Positions 54,305 through 64,000 of a DNA stretch of 64,000 bases are shown here, one piece after another. The translations under genes and the position numbers were made by a program. How positions within the stretch are numbered: position 1 is the first letter of the stretch; each line of letters begins with the position of its first letter. The notes under the pieces were generated by a model. The model had not been told where the DNA came from. It did not search any database and saw nothing but the letters and a program-made list of their open reading frames with translations. The stretch comes from Leishmania martiniquensis (lineage: Eukaryota; Euglenozoa; Kinetoplastea; Trypanosomatida; Trypanosomatidae), in the NCBI RefSeq assembly GCF_017916325.1, contig NC_090163.1, forward strand, positions 129,001-193,000. The letters run 5' to 3'.

Positions 54305-55210
54305 TTAGCTGCGCGGTCTTTTTCCCGTCGGCGGCGTAATACCGTTTGGAATGTAGTAGTACTTCAGCAAGAACGGGTGGTTCAGCACGCGGTGCAGCGC
54401 CAGCCGCTTTGATCCTTCGCGTATGAGCAGATTTGAAATCAAATCCTTCGCCTCTGGCGGGACACTGTCGGGGATACTGTATTGCATCGCATGAATCTTC
54501 TTGTAGATTTGGTCGTTGTCCTTGCTGACGAAGGGGGTATGGCCGACTAGCAGTTCAAAGCAGAAGATGCCCAGGCACCAGAGGTCGGCGCTCATGTCAT
54601 ATGGCTGCCGACTAACTATCTCAGGTGGAAAGTACTCAGGTGTGCCGCAGGAGGTCTTGCGTCGGTTCAGCGGGTCATGCACAGACCAGCCGAAATCGGC
54701 AAGTTTGATGTTCTGGTTGTGGTCGAGCAGAATGTTCTCGGGCTTGATGTCGCGATGCAAGATATGGTGCTGATGGAGGTACAGAAGCGCCTCAGCTAAC
54801 TGCGCCACATAGCGGGCTGCCGTCGGGGGTGGGAACAGCTTCACGCGATTCAACTCGCTGTAGAGCATGCCATTGCTGCATGGCTCCAGTATCAGGTAAA
54901 TATCGTGCTCGTCGAAGAAGTAGGCGTAGGTGCGCAGGAGGTACTTGTGCCGCGTGTTGAAGGCAATCTCGATCTCGCGCCGCAGCTGGTTCGCAATGTC
55001 GAACTCTGCCAGCTTTTTGATCGATAATTTCTTGATGGCAACGACGTAATTGCTCTTGCGCACGCTCGCCAGGTAGACATCGCCATAGTTGCCACCTCCC
55101 AGCTTGTGCAGCAGCTCAAAGTTGTGTATGGTCCACTCAGACTTTGGGCATGGCGGGACAATGATAAAGTTGTTCACGACACTGTCGTCGGGGCCGACCT
55201 CTGTCGTCAT
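54305..55210 (-). CDS. AUK1: Aurora-family serine/threonine kinase
   Basis: 301 residues from ATG at 55210 (MTTEVGPDDS). Upstream in-frame ATG codons at 55387 and beyond would add a Pro/Ser-rich part, but an acceptor at 55326-55325 lies after them, so the shorter form is preferred. The kinase domain is complete: glycine loop LGGGNYGDVYLA, VAIKKL lysine, HRDIKPENILLD catalytic loop, DFGWSVHDP (the Trp after DFG is typical of Aurora), RRKTSCGTPEYFPPE activation loop with the phosphorylated Thr, and a C-terminal LNHPFL. Aurora kinases of trypanosomatids act in the chromosomal passenger complex in spindle assembly, segregation and cytokinesis. It lies downstream of RAD50 in the same unit. Confidence 0.92.
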   Translation of the reverse strand: MTTEVGPDDSVVNNFIIVPPCPKSEWTIHNFELLHKLGGGNYGDVYLASVRKSNYVVAIKKLSIKKLAEFDIANQLRREIEIAFNTRHKYLLRTYAYFFDEHDIYLILEPCSNGMLYSELNRVKLFPPPTAARYVAQLAEALLYLHQHHILHRDIKPENILLDHNQNIKLADFGWSVHDPLNRRKTSCGTPEYFPPEIVSRQPYDMSADLWCLGIFCFELLVGHTPFVSKDNDQIYKKIHAMQYSIPDSVPPEAKDLISNLLIREGSKRLALHRVLNHPFLLKYYYIPNGITPPTGKRPRS

Positions 55211-56273
55211 TCTCTTACCCGCCGCAGCAGCTGTGGTGGGTGTGGATGTGTGTGGGTGTGGATAGGAAGGCGGGCGAATCAAAGAGGGCAGGCCTGTGGG
55301 CTCAAGGAGAGAAGGCGATCGTTGCTGAAATGGAAGAAACGAAGCAGTGGAAGACGGGGGGTCGCCGCCAAAGATCACGTCTCTCATCGATTCCGCAGAC
55401 GGAGAGGGGAGGGGGTGGGGCAAGGTAGAAAACGGTGGTGAGCTAAGCAGAGGGCTGGGCCAGAGAGAGGAGAGCGAGAGCGCCTAACCACAGGAGTGGG
55501 GGTGAGGAAGCGGTGGGAGCGCGCGACGCCGCAGGGACCGGGTAGACGCAAACGCAACGGCGGCGGTGCTTTCCTCTCTATCCGGAGGAAAGAAGAAAGA
55601 GAAGTTGATACGACCCCCTTTCGCCCATTGCTTACCAAGGCAGTAGCTTGTGACTGTGCACTTCTCTGTGCCATCGCTACGAAGTGGCCACCTCCGCAGC
55701 CGCTACTGACATAGAGCGCTGTCGTCTGCAGCACACACTCACACGCACAGGCAGAGAGAGAGGGGGGAGGGAGGGGCAGACAAAAGACAGAGGGAAAGCG
55801 GAGGAATTGTCAAGCGCAAGCAGTCAGAGAGAAGGAAAGAGAGTGGCGAAGAGAGGGAGGGATGATTTCGTGGCCGATATGCGGGGAGCGTGAGGTGAAG
55901 CAACAAATAACTCGACGACAAGACGAGAGCACCTCGGCATCGGCAACCAAGGCAGCCACACAACGGAGGTGCAGCTCGCGTACAACGTGAAAGGGCAACA
56001 AGAGAGCTATGGAGGGAGAGAAGTGAGCGTGAGAGCTGCTCCGAGTAAGCCCGCGCACGCAAGATGGCAAGCACACACGTCCTCAAAGTGACGGCAAAAA
56101 AAGCTCGTCGTCTATCACAAAGCAGCCCAAGCTATCGGCGTAGAACGCTTCGCGGCTGAAGCGTAGCGGAGAATCACAGCATGCGTGCGCGCACCGGAAG
56201 CGAGTTGGAAAGAACAACAGACAGAAATCGCACAGTGCACAGGGCCGCCCTCCCCCCCCCACCTCCCTCCTCC
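55211..56273. other. Intergenic stretch
   Basis: About 1.1 kb with the 5' region of Aurora and the 3' UTR of RAD50. Low-complexity frames only. Confidence 0.5.
55325..55344 (-). promoter_or_regulatory. Probable trans-splice acceptor of the Aurora kinase gene
   Basis: Minus strand reads CTTCGTTTCTTCCATTTCAG, the AG at 55326-55325, 115 bases before ATG at 55210. Confidence 0.55.
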
Positions 56274-59200
56274 TCATGCAAAGAGTTGATCAAACGTGCG
56301 CTCGTCAATGACTGAAAAGGCGCCCTCTCGATCCTTGTGGACGTAGTAAAACTTCTCCAGCGACTGCCCACCAAGTGCACGAACAAACTGCTCGTCGTGC
56401 GTGATGACAACGAGCTGGAAGTGCTTCACCGCCCTCCGAACCTGGATGAGAGTGCGCAGGGCCTCTGCCAGGCTTCGGGCGTTGTCGTCGTCGAGGTTTG
56501 TTGTCGGCTCATCAAGTGCGAGGATGCCGCAGTCGCAGCAGAAGGCCTCGCTCAGCGCGAGTCGAATGATGATCGAAGCCAGCACCTTCTGCCCAGCGCT
56601 GCAGCGGCCGCGCATGTCCATCTCATTATTGCCCCGCTTCATGACAACGCGGTAGTTATAACTGCGCCTCGCCGCTGTCGTCGTTGTGCCTTCAGTCTCT
56701 GAACGAATTTCTACCGTGTCAATATCGCTGCCGCGGTACGTCTGGCGCCACAACTCCGCGATGATTTGGTTGATCTGCGCAATCTTCTCCTGGTGGTAGG
56801 ACTGCACTGCCTTCTCCAGCGCACTATAGTACTTCTCGATGTCCTGAATAGATATCTCCGTGGTTTGAACCTTCAGAAACGTGGAGCGGTAGCGCTTCTC
56901 GATGTGCCGGTACTTGTCGCCGCGGAGTTGCTCCTTCAGTTGATTCACATCAAGCAGCATCGCCTCCATGTTGCCGTCCTGCTGGGCTCGTATCTTCTCC
57001 AGCGACGTCATCTTCGCAGTGATCATCTCGCGCAGCGTTGCCAAGCTCGCCTGTCTCGCCTCCTCCCCCAGCAACTGCTCCACGCCGTGCAGACGGTCCA
57101 ACTTCAGAGAGGTGAGGGCGCGCTCCGTCTCTGCCAGGTGCGCCTCATCGGCCGCGATGGACGCCTCATGCTGTAGGACATCGATATGTCTATCTATCTC
57201 AAGGGAGCGGCGGTGCTGGTCACATAGTGTCTTCCGCGCCTCCTGGATCCTGCTTGCAAGTCCCTCCTCCTCCTGAGCCGCCGCATCGTACGCACCTTCC
57301 GTTTCGCGCAAGTGCCCCCGAAGCTCCTCCAGTCGCTCGATGCAGCCGTTCTGCATGTAGGTGAGCACTGGAGGCAGCGCCCGCTGCAACTGACGGAGCT
57401 GCTCCTCTGCGGCGTCCAAAGCACCGCGCTCCGCAGCTTCCACCCTCTGCAGCTCTGCACGGAGCTGCAGAAGGCGTTGCTGATGGGCCTCCACACTGCG
57501 CTGCGCCTCTGCTGCTTGGCGCTTCAGCTCCTCTACTCGGGTGCGGTGCTGAGTGGCCTCCTCCTGCTGTTTGCGAGCAGCCGCCTCCAGATCATCAAGC
57601 TTCGCCACCGCCACCTCCGCCTGAAACATCGCTGTCTTACGCTCCTGTAGCTGCCGCTCTGCTGCATTTTCGTCCTGGCCGCGCTCCACTCGCTGGGCCT
57701 CCGTGAACTGTCTGTTCAGGTTGTGCAGTCGCTCCGCTGCTGCAGCGTATGCTTCAGAAAGATCAGCAAAGGAGCGGTGTGACGACTCCTCTCGTGACGC
57801 GGCACCGTCGCCGCCGCCCCGCTTTCGTCCCCTCTCTTCCTCGTGCCACTCCGCCTGAGCCACTTCAGCATCCTTTTCCTTCCTCACCAGCGTGTCATGC
57901 AGCGCAGCGGTCTTCTCTTCCATTGCGCACACCAGGCACAAGTGCTGGTAGGCAGTGTCTAGCTGATGCAACACATGCTGGGCAGCATCACGGGCAGCGC
58001 AAGCCTTGCGCTGCTCTGCTCGATGCACCTTCATTCTGTCCTCCAGCGCGCCGAGGTCGGCCTCCAGAATCGGGATACGGCCCTTATGCTGCCGTACAGC
58101 TACCACAACGCTCTGCAGCTCTTCAACACTCTCGTAGGCGGCCTGGGCTGCGGTGACGGCTGTCTGCACAGCTGCCAGTGCCTCGGGGCTGGTGCAATGT
58201 GCGTTCTCGTTTCGCGTCAGAAAGTGCTCCAGCGCCTCGTCGGTGTCAAAAGGGCGCTCACAAAGCGCACAAGTCTTCCCCTCCTTCGCCAACGCCGCGA
58301 AGTCTTGGTAGCACGTCGCAAGAGCCTCCAGGGCATGGCGCCGCTGCGCCGCCGCCTCCGCTGCCTCTTTCGCTTCCCGGAGCACCTCCTCGTACGCGTC
58401 CATGTTGTGGACACGGCCGGCGCACTGTCGGGTGCCAGCGTCCACCACCTCGCGGCACTGGCGCAGCTCCTCCGTGCAGTAAGAGGTTTTCTGCTCGTCC
58501 ATCGCGCACGCCTTCTCCAGCTCCAGCAAGCGTGTCTGCAGCGAATGCAACTCCTCCGTCTTCAATGTCTGCATCTGGGCGGTTTGTATGCGCAAATCCG
58601 TTAGGGCCTGCAGCGACAGAGAGTCGGCAGCCACCCCATGTGGTGTCGCCACGCCGACCTCTTGCAGAATCGGAAGCACGTCTCGTCGCAAAGCCGTCAC
58701 CACGGCCGCACTGGATTCGTCGACCTGCTGGCGCAGCAGTGCTATATCCTGCTGGAGGCGCTCGAGCATCTTCCACTGCATAATCTCCTCTCGAAGTTGA
58801 GCCACATGACTGTTTTGCTCCTCAAGTTCCATAAGAATGCGCTCACTGCGCTGCCCTTTGCTGCCCCTTTTCCGCAACTCTTCCGCGGCAGCGACGCGCT
58901 GCTGCAGCTCCTCCGCCTCTGCCTGGACCTGTCGCAGCTGCAAGCGGCATTCACTTCCGCCAAGGGCTGCGACGGCAGCGGCGTTCTCCTTCAGGCGGCG
59001 ACGCAAGCTTTCCAAGGCCTGCTCGCGCATCTCGATCTCCTTCCTACACCCGTCTGCCGCGCGCGAGCCTCTCTGTGCGCCCTCCTCCGCGTCTCGAATG
59101 CGCTGTTGAAAGCTCTCTGTCACAGTGTGAACACTCTGACGCGCCGCTGATACGGCCTCCACTGCCTTCTGCAGCACACGCTGCAGGCTACGCTCATCAA

Positions 59201-60356
59201 TGTTGTCCTCGCCCAGGACAAACTCACTGGAAAGATGCTGAATTAGCTCACGAAGCTGAGCAACATTTTGCTTATGCACCTGCGCCTCCCGCTCCAGCAG
59301 CTGCACGTTCGAGCGGCACTTGTACATCTCCTCCTCGAGAGCGCGTCGCCGCGCAGAGGCTGCGTCGTGGTGTTTGCTGTCGTCCACCAGCCCATCCTCG
59401 TGCTGCTGCATCTGCGCGGCGAAGCTGCTACGCAGCTCAAGCAGCTCCTCTAGTGACTGACTTGTGACCGGAACACCCATCCGGCGCACCGCCTCGCGGC
59501 GCTCTTCGAGACGCCCGCTCGTGACCGCCACCTCACGCTGCATCGCTTCGATCTGCTCCTCCACTGTGCGCAGCTCCTCGCGTGCCTGGCGCAAGTCTCG
59601 TAGCTCTGGCTCTATGCTGGTGCTGCGGCTCTGAATGGCGCTGACAACGCTTTCCTTTTGCGCAATCTGCTGCTCGAGCTGCTTCGCCTGTTCGCGGTGC
59701 TCCCGCAACGCCATAAGACTTGCCTCGTGCTCCTTGAGCTGGCGGCGGAACTCTTTGCTATTTTCCCGCAGCCGCTCCAGTGCGAGCACGTAGCGAGTAG
59801 CGGCAAAGATGTCGTCAAAGATGCGCTTCACGTCCTTCGGCGGTCCCAGCGGCCAGTTGCACTCCTCCTGGTGGCAAAAAATAACATGCTCCAGCACAGC
59901 TGGCGACACGCCGAGCATCTCTGGCACGACGCGGTCGACGTCGCTGGCGCGGTACGTGCTCGAGATCACCTCCCCGGTGGCCGAGTCCTGGAAGGCGACG
60001 GTGTTGTCCAAGGTCGCGAAGGTGACGCGGTGCGCGCTGCGTGTGGCCTGGAAGGAGCGGATGACCTGCATGAGCTTTCCGCCCTTTCCGATGAAGATGA
60101 GTCGAATCTGTGCCTTCACCTCTGTTTCACCGACAACCTTGGGGTCGTACACAAAGGAGCCCTTTTCGGTCCCGCTGCCGGGCGGCATGACCCCTGTACA
60201 CGCGTTCAGCAGTGCCTCAATGATGGTCGTTTTACCAGCACCATTCTTACCCAGAATAACTGTTAAGGGCTTCTGAAACTGAATGAACTGCTGATTCGCC
60301 GGGTTTGGGTCGAAGCTGCGCACGCCACACAACTGCAATTTCTCAATGCTCGTCAT
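56274..60356 (-). CDS. RAD50: DNA double-strand-break repair ATPase RAD50
   Basis: 1360 residues from ATG at 60356 (MTSIEKLQLCGVRSF, as in other RAD50 proteins). RAD50 is the SMC-like ATPase of the MRE11-RAD50 complex, which holds and processes broken DNA ends. Walker A GKNGAGKTT is at residues 36-44. Two long coiled coils flank the zinc hook CALC near residue 695 (KTCALCERPFD), which dimerises two molecules. The C-terminal lobe has the signature SAGQKVLASIIIRLALSEAF (about 1249-1270) and Walker B GILALDEPTTNLDDD (about 1279), with the switch His in VITHDEQFV. Length matches the family (about 1,300). It lies between RPS26 and Aurora. No MRE11 or NBS1 gene is in the window. Confidence 0.96.
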   Translation of the reverse strand: MTSIEKLQLCGVRSFDPNPANQQFIQFQKPLTVILGKNGAGKTTIIEALLNACTGVMPPGSGTEKGSFVYDPKVVGETEVKAQIRLIFIGKGGKLMQVIRSFQATRSAHRVTFATLDNTVAFQDSATGEVISSTYRASDVDRVVPEMLGVSPAVLEHVIFCHQEECNWPLGPPKDVKRIFDDIFAATRYVLALERLRENSKEFRRQLKEHEASLMALREHREQAKQLEQQIAQKESVVSAIQSRSTSIEPELRDLRQAREELRTVEEQIEAMQREVAVTSGRLEERREAVRRMGVPVTSQSLEELLELRSSFAAQMQQHEDGLVDDSKHHDAASARRRALEEEMYKCRSNVQLLEREAQVHKQNVAQLRELIQHLSSEFVLGEDNIDERSLQRVLQKAVEAVSAARQSVHTVTESFQQRIRDAEEGAQRGSRAADGCRKEIEMREQALESLRRRLKENAAAVAALGGSECRLQLRQVQAEAEELQQRVAAAEELRKRGSKGQRSERILMELEEQNSHVAQLREEIMQWKMLERLQQDIALLRQQVDESSAAVVTALRRDVLPILQEVGVATPHGVAADSLSLQALTDLRIQTAQMQTLKTEELHSLQTRLLELEKACAMDEQKTSYCTEELRQCREVVDAGTRQCAGRVHNMDAYEEVLREAKEAAEAAAQRRHALEALATCYQDFAALAKEGKTCALCERPFDTDEALEHFLTRNENAHCTSPEALAAVQTAVTAAQAAYESVEELQSVVVAVRQHKGRIPILEADLGALEDRMKVHRAEQRKACAARDAAQHVLHQLDTAYQHLCLVCAMEEKTAALHDTLVRKEKDAEVAQAEWHEEERGRKRGGGDGAASREESSHRSFADLSEAYAAAAERLHNLNRQFTEAQRVERGQDENAAERQLQERKTAMFQAEVAVAKLDDLEAAARKQQEEATQHRTRVEELKRQAAEAQRSVEAHQQRLLQLRAELQRVEAAERGALDAAEEQLRQLQRALPPVLTYMQNGCIERLEELRGHLRETEGAYDAAAQEEEGLASRIQEARKTLCDQHRRSLEIDRHIDVLQHEASIAADEAHLAETERALTSLKLDRLHGVEQLLGEEARQASLATLREMITAKMTSLEKIRAQQDGNMEAMLLDVNQLKEQLRGDKYRHIEKRYRSTFLKVQTTEISIQDIEKYYSALEKAVQSYHQEKIAQINQIIAELWRQTYRGSDIDTVEIRSETEGTTTTAARRSYNYRVVMKRGNNEMDMRGRCSAGQKVLASIIIRLALSEAFCCDCGILALDEPTTNLDDDNARSLAEALRTLIQVRRAVKHFQLVVITHDEQFVRALGGQSLEKFYYVHKDREGAFSVIDERTFDQLFA

Positions 60357-61507
60357 CGAGCCCGGAAGAGAGAAAAGAAGCGCGTGCGGCTTTGCCCTGG
60401 AAGCGCCTCGTGAGAAGCCTTTCCCTTTGAGCTCGTGTAAATATATATATATAGGTGTGTGTGTGTCTGTGTCGTGCCGTCTTCGTATCCTCGGGTAGGT
60501 TATCTATGGCGAAAAAAGTATATCTGTGTATGCGTAGTGGTGTGCGTACGCCTACGCGTGCTTGTGAAGAGTATCTCGCGTCTCTGTGCGCGTGTACGTC
60601 AGGCGTTGCTGGCGCTACTGGGACTGTGAAGTGCACGTGCACGCACACGTCAATGAAGATTTCACTGCCCTCGCCCCCCCGCGGTCGCCGCTGCCTTTGT
60701 GTAGGGAGTGGAGCTTACAGGAAAGAGAGCTGTTACCCTTTCAGTTGCTTGGTCGCGGAGGGAACGTGTGTGTGTGTGTGTAGGTGTGAGGGAGCGGGAA
60801 ACACGCTCAGAGAGGTGCGTCGGAAAAAAGACACAAGACCATCGATTCATGAATTCATGGCAACACGCGTGGGTGTTCGATCAACGGACCTGGGCCGGCG
60901 CGGAAATAAAGAGGCCACCCGTCAACGAGGAGCAGCTTCGCCCACGAAGTCAAACACGTGTACGCTAGAGTAGCTGTATCCGCTTCCGCACCTCATAAGC
61001 GTGCCTCGGTAGTTGATCCTCGCTTCAGCAAAGCATCGTCAACCGTCAACCGTGTAACGGGTGTGCTCCAGCTCACCTGCTCCTGAGCATTCTGTGTGGC
61101 TCATCTTCCGCTGTCTGAAGAGAATCACCGCTATGCGCTTCAGTGGCTTCACTCGCGGCTGCTGAAGACTTTACCGCCGCCTATTGAGGGCTTTTTCTTG
61201 GGTCGAACAAAAAAACAGAGACAACCGCTGAGGGCGAAAAGAAGCAAAAGAAAAACGAAAAGGCCAAATCAAACGGTGATAGAACGCAGGCGACAGGGGG
61301 TGGGGAGGGGAGGAGGGCGGACAGACGCGGAGGGCCTCGCGTGAGCTGGGAAATCGGGGTGCAGAGTAGTAGAGGAGCGCGCACGTCCGCACAGCAGCGT
61401 TGCCCGACATGCCGCCCCCTCCGCCCACCGAAGCCCCGCTTCTTTCCCTTTGCGTCACCCGCTGCGTGGAAAGCGCGTGAGCGCTTCGCAACCCTCAGCG
61501 TGTTCTC
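60357..61507. other. Intergenic stretch with TA/GT tract
   Basis: About 1.15 kb: 5' region of RAD50 and 3' UTR of RPS26. TA tract at 60440-60453 followed by a GT run; another GT run near 60765-60782. No gene-like frame. Confidence 0.5.
60440..60453. repeat. (TA)n tract upstream of RAD50
   Basis: Alternating AT run followed by a GT run, about 85 bases upstream of the RAD50 start. Confidence 0.8.
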
Positions 61508-61846
61508 TTACTTCTTCCCGGCGGGACGGTACGGCACCTTCTTCGTGTAGCGCGTCTTGCGGCTCTCGACCGGGCGAGCGCGCACGGTGCGGCTGTGAAT
61601 GGCGCACGCAATGCAGAAGCGCTGCTTCATATAGAGCTTCGGCATCGGAAAGTTGGCGCCGTACACAGGGGACGCCTCCGCCACATCGCGGGCAGAGGCG
61701 GCATCTAGCATGCGGCGCACCACGAAGCGTCCGACGGCCTTGTCCTTCGGCGTCAGACGACCACAGTTGAAGCAGTGGATCGGCTTGACGCGACCGCGGC
61801 TGTGCGGGGGCTTTGAACGTCCGTGGTTGCGGCGCTTGGTCGTCAT
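61508..61846 (-). CDS. RPS26: 40S ribosomal protein S26 (eS26)
   Basis: 112 residues from ATG at 61846 (MTTKRRNHGRSK); the frame runs further upstream but that part is not S26-like. eS26 binds the 3' end of 18S rRNA at the mRNA exit channel of the small subunit. The protein is strongly conserved: KRRNHGRSKPPHSRGRV, HCFNCGRLTPKDKAVGRF, LYMKQRFCIACAIHSRTVRA. The zinc-binding Cys pairs CFNCG and CIACA are intact. Length matches the family (about 110-120). It sits between RAD51 and RAD50 in the same transcription direction. Confidence 0.96.
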   Translation of the reverse strand: MTTKRRNHGRSKPPHSRGRVKPIHCFNCGRLTPKDKAVGRFVVRRMLDAASARDVAEASPVYGANFPMPKLYMKQRFCIACAIHSRTVRARPVESRKTRYTKKVPYRPAGKK

Positions 61847-63597
61847 TTTCGCGAGGAGGCCCGAAGGGGAGGAGATTAAGAGAAACTCTTCCTTACCTGG
61901 TAATTCCTGTGCACGGGTTGGCGCATGTGTGGGTAGGTGCGTGTTGGTGTGTGTCAGCGCAGCAGAGGAAATGGGGAAGGAGATTGGAGCGATGCAGGGA
62001 GTCAATAGTTCGACAGGAGAAGGGAGTTGGGTGGAGTAAGAGAGAGGGAGCAATGGTGAGAGAGTAGGCCAGGCGACTGCTGGCGCATGCGCACTCCACT
62101 GGTCGACAAAGCGTTCCGGCATCCCGAAGAAACGAGCGAACGCTTCCGGCGAGACGCATGAGTGAGTCCTTCGCCTTCAAGGGCGTCGTAGAAAGCGAAG
62201 GCCGCCCGGAAAGAAAGAGGGACGAGGGCAGAAAAAAAAAGAAAACAGAAGGGAGGGCGCGAATGGGTGACTGGCCGGGTCATTGACGGCATTTGTCCCT
62301 TGGCGGAGTGGCGCACGTATGCAGTGCCTCCATCCGCGCATCGCCGACCGCTTTCTCTGTTGCATCTCTTTTCTTTCATGAGCGCTACGGCCACGCGCTC
62401 CCGCCGGCGCAACCAGTGAGAGAGAGAGGGGGGAGAGGAAGAAGAAAAAAAGAGTACTCCTGCGCTGCATGCCCATGCGAGCACCCACGACGTGCACGTT
62501 CAAAGGAGACGAACCGAGGCGTTCAGCATTACACTGACGGAAGCTGTGAGGGAGTGTGGGGAAGGGGGGAGCTGCACGGCGAGGATAGAGGGGGTGTCGT
62601 GGTGCTAAGGCGTGTTCGGCTGCCGGCATCCACAGGCGGTATAGATCGGCTTGCGTGCGTTCGCCTTACCACGATAACCTTCCCCAATTTTTCGTTGTAA
62701 GCACAGGCATCCTTTTATTTACTGCCCTGTAAAGCAGGCCCGGTTGGACTTCCTTCTCGCTTGGAGAAAGCCACGCCCCTCCCCCTCCCTCCGACTCGTC
62801 CTCGTCCCTTCCAGGATCGAAATTAGATGCTCCCCCATGACCTCGGAAGAAAAAAAAACTTGAAATGTTCACCGTTGAAGCCCTCATGCGCGCCGGCAAC
62901 CGCGGAGCTCACCCTCCTCTTCCTTCGTCTCTTACATTGCACGGCCAAATCAGACAAAAATAGGAGCAAAGATCAACAAACTGAAGAGATCGATGAGCAG
63001 CGCCTTTCACGCACACGGGCATCGCAGAAGCCATGCATGGCACCCACAGGGAAGTGCGCGCACAAGAGGGAAAAGGGCTGGCGAAGAAACACACAAAGCG
63101 GCACAGAAGAGGAGAAGGCGAAGCGCAAAGGCAGGCGATGTGGAGGGACAGCGATGAGGAATTGCAAAAGCTGAAGAAGAACAGATCATTTGACGAGGCT
63201 GAGAGGGGGTGGGGGTGGAGAGAGAGAGAGACAGACAGACAGACAACGGTCACGTAGAGGCCTCGTACGCTGACGCACGAAAAGAGAGGAAAGAGATAGA
63301 GAGACAGCGCCTTCACTCATCGCCTTACAGCAGACAGACAGACAGACGGACAGAGAGACAGAGAGAGAGAAAGCAGCAGAATAGGAAAATGTCCTGCGCT
63401 ATTGGTGATGTAGCGTGCGCAGCCCCAAGGATAAGAGGTGCAGTTGCTTTGACGTATAACCAGAATCGGTTCAGAAAACCGCGCGGCACGCTGCGGGGGC
63501 GGGCGGGGGGGCTTAGCGAAGGGGGCAGAGCGAGGCAGCAGACGCCCGAAGAAGTCACCGGGATGCCCTTCCTCACACACAACGCACCGACCGCTTC
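61847..63597. other. Intergenic stretch
   Basis: About 1.75 kb: 5' region of RPS26 and 3' UTR of RAD51. Contains short CAGA repeats near 63230-63243 and 63332-63350. No gene supported. Confidence 0.5.
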
Positions 63598-64000
63598 TCA
63601 ATCTCGAGCATCGCCCACGCCGTCTTCGTAGATACCGAAAATCGCCTCGGCTTCGGCCAGGCACGGCGAGTCGTACACTTTAATAATGCGCTGCTCGCCA
63701 CGACCCTTGCGTAGGCTCAGTCGCGTTGTCGAGGCGTGGGCCATGATGTGACCCCCGATCGGTTTCTTCGCGTCCGCCTGGAACATCTGCGCCGAGCCGT
63801 CTACGTTGGCCACTACCTGGTTGGTGACCACGACAGCCACCCCGTACTCCTCCGCGAGGTTGTGCAACGAGCGCAAGAACTTGCCGAGGTGCATTTGCCG
63901 CGCCGCGAGCTCGTTGCGGCCGCTGTAGTCCGTGCGGTAGAGAGCAGTGGCAGAATCCACGATGATGAGCGCAAAGCGGTTCTCGGCCATCATAGCGGAC
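63598..64000 (-). CDS. RAD51: RAD51 recombinase, C-terminal part (runs off the window)
   Basis: About 134 residues, open to the window end, stopping at 63598. RAD51 is the eukaryotic RecA homologue that drives strand exchange in homologous recombination. The visible part is the C-terminal half of the ATPase core: [20 protein letters not shown] (Walker B), [55 protein letters not shown] and a [12 protein letters not shown] end. These are near-identical to animal RAD51 rather than DMC1, RAD51B-D or the RAD51-like paralogues. The Walker A is outside the window. It is the most upstream gene of the unit seen here. Confidence 0.95.
   Translation of the reverse strand, partial: SAMMAENRFALIIVDSATALYRTDYSGRNELAARQMHLGKFLRSLHNLAEEYGVAVVVTNQVVANVDGSAQMFQADAKKPIGGHIMAHASTTRLSLRKGRGEQRIIKVYDSPCLAEAEAIFGIYEDGVGDARD

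Overview
The window looks like a piece of a trypanosomatid nuclear chromosome, almost certainly Leishmania. All convincing protein genes lie on the minus strand. They are intronless and separated by long non-coding stretches in which the minus strand is pyrimidine-rich and the plus strand purine-rich. Several starts sit just downstream of a pyrimidine tract ending in AG, the form of a trans-splice acceptor. This fits one polycistronic unit transcribed from high to low coordinates. From memory, the RAD51, RPS26, RAD50 and Aurora kinase neighbourhood matches Leishmania chromosome 28; I could not check this.

In transcription order (right to left): RAD51 (C-terminal part, cut by the window end), ribosomal protein S26, RAD50, Aurora kinase, a possible unannotated small mRNA, a ZMYND10-like axonemal dynein assembly factor without its MYND finger, a TPR/MYND/SET-like protein, a 7.2 kb gene-poor stretch holding a SIDER-like retroposon and a frameshifted VMA21-like remnant, propionyl-CoA carboxylase beta chain, a small single-span membrane protein, an alpha-carbonic-anhydrase-like membrane protein, a WDR75/UTP17-like WD40 protein, a hypothetical protein, an RNB-domain exoribonuclease, a divergent carnitine-acyltransferase-like protein, a protein with three internal repeats, a conserved-looking reading frame broken by one in-frame TAG, a zinc-finger protein, a 7.1 kb gene-poor stretch with another SIDER-like copy and a perfect 59-bp inverted repeat, and the N-terminal part of katanin p60.

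The genes do not form one pathway, as is normal for trypanosomatid polycistrons. There are loose themes: double-strand-break repair (RAD50, RAD51), mitosis and microtubules (Aurora, katanin), flagellar dynein assembly (ZMYND10-like), RNA and ribosome biogenesis (RNB nuclease, WDR75-like, RPS26), and mitochondrial propionate metabolism (PCC beta).

No strand-switch region, tRNA, rRNA, CRISPR array or convincing plus-strand gene was seen. The most unusual items are the perfect inverted repeat (4757-4909), the single TAG inside a 455-codon reading frame (14423-14425), the VMA21-like frame with a splice site and a shifted ATG (about 43.8-44.1 kb), a possible small mRNA between Aurora and ZMYND10, and several proteins that keep a family fold but have lost a defining residue or domain.
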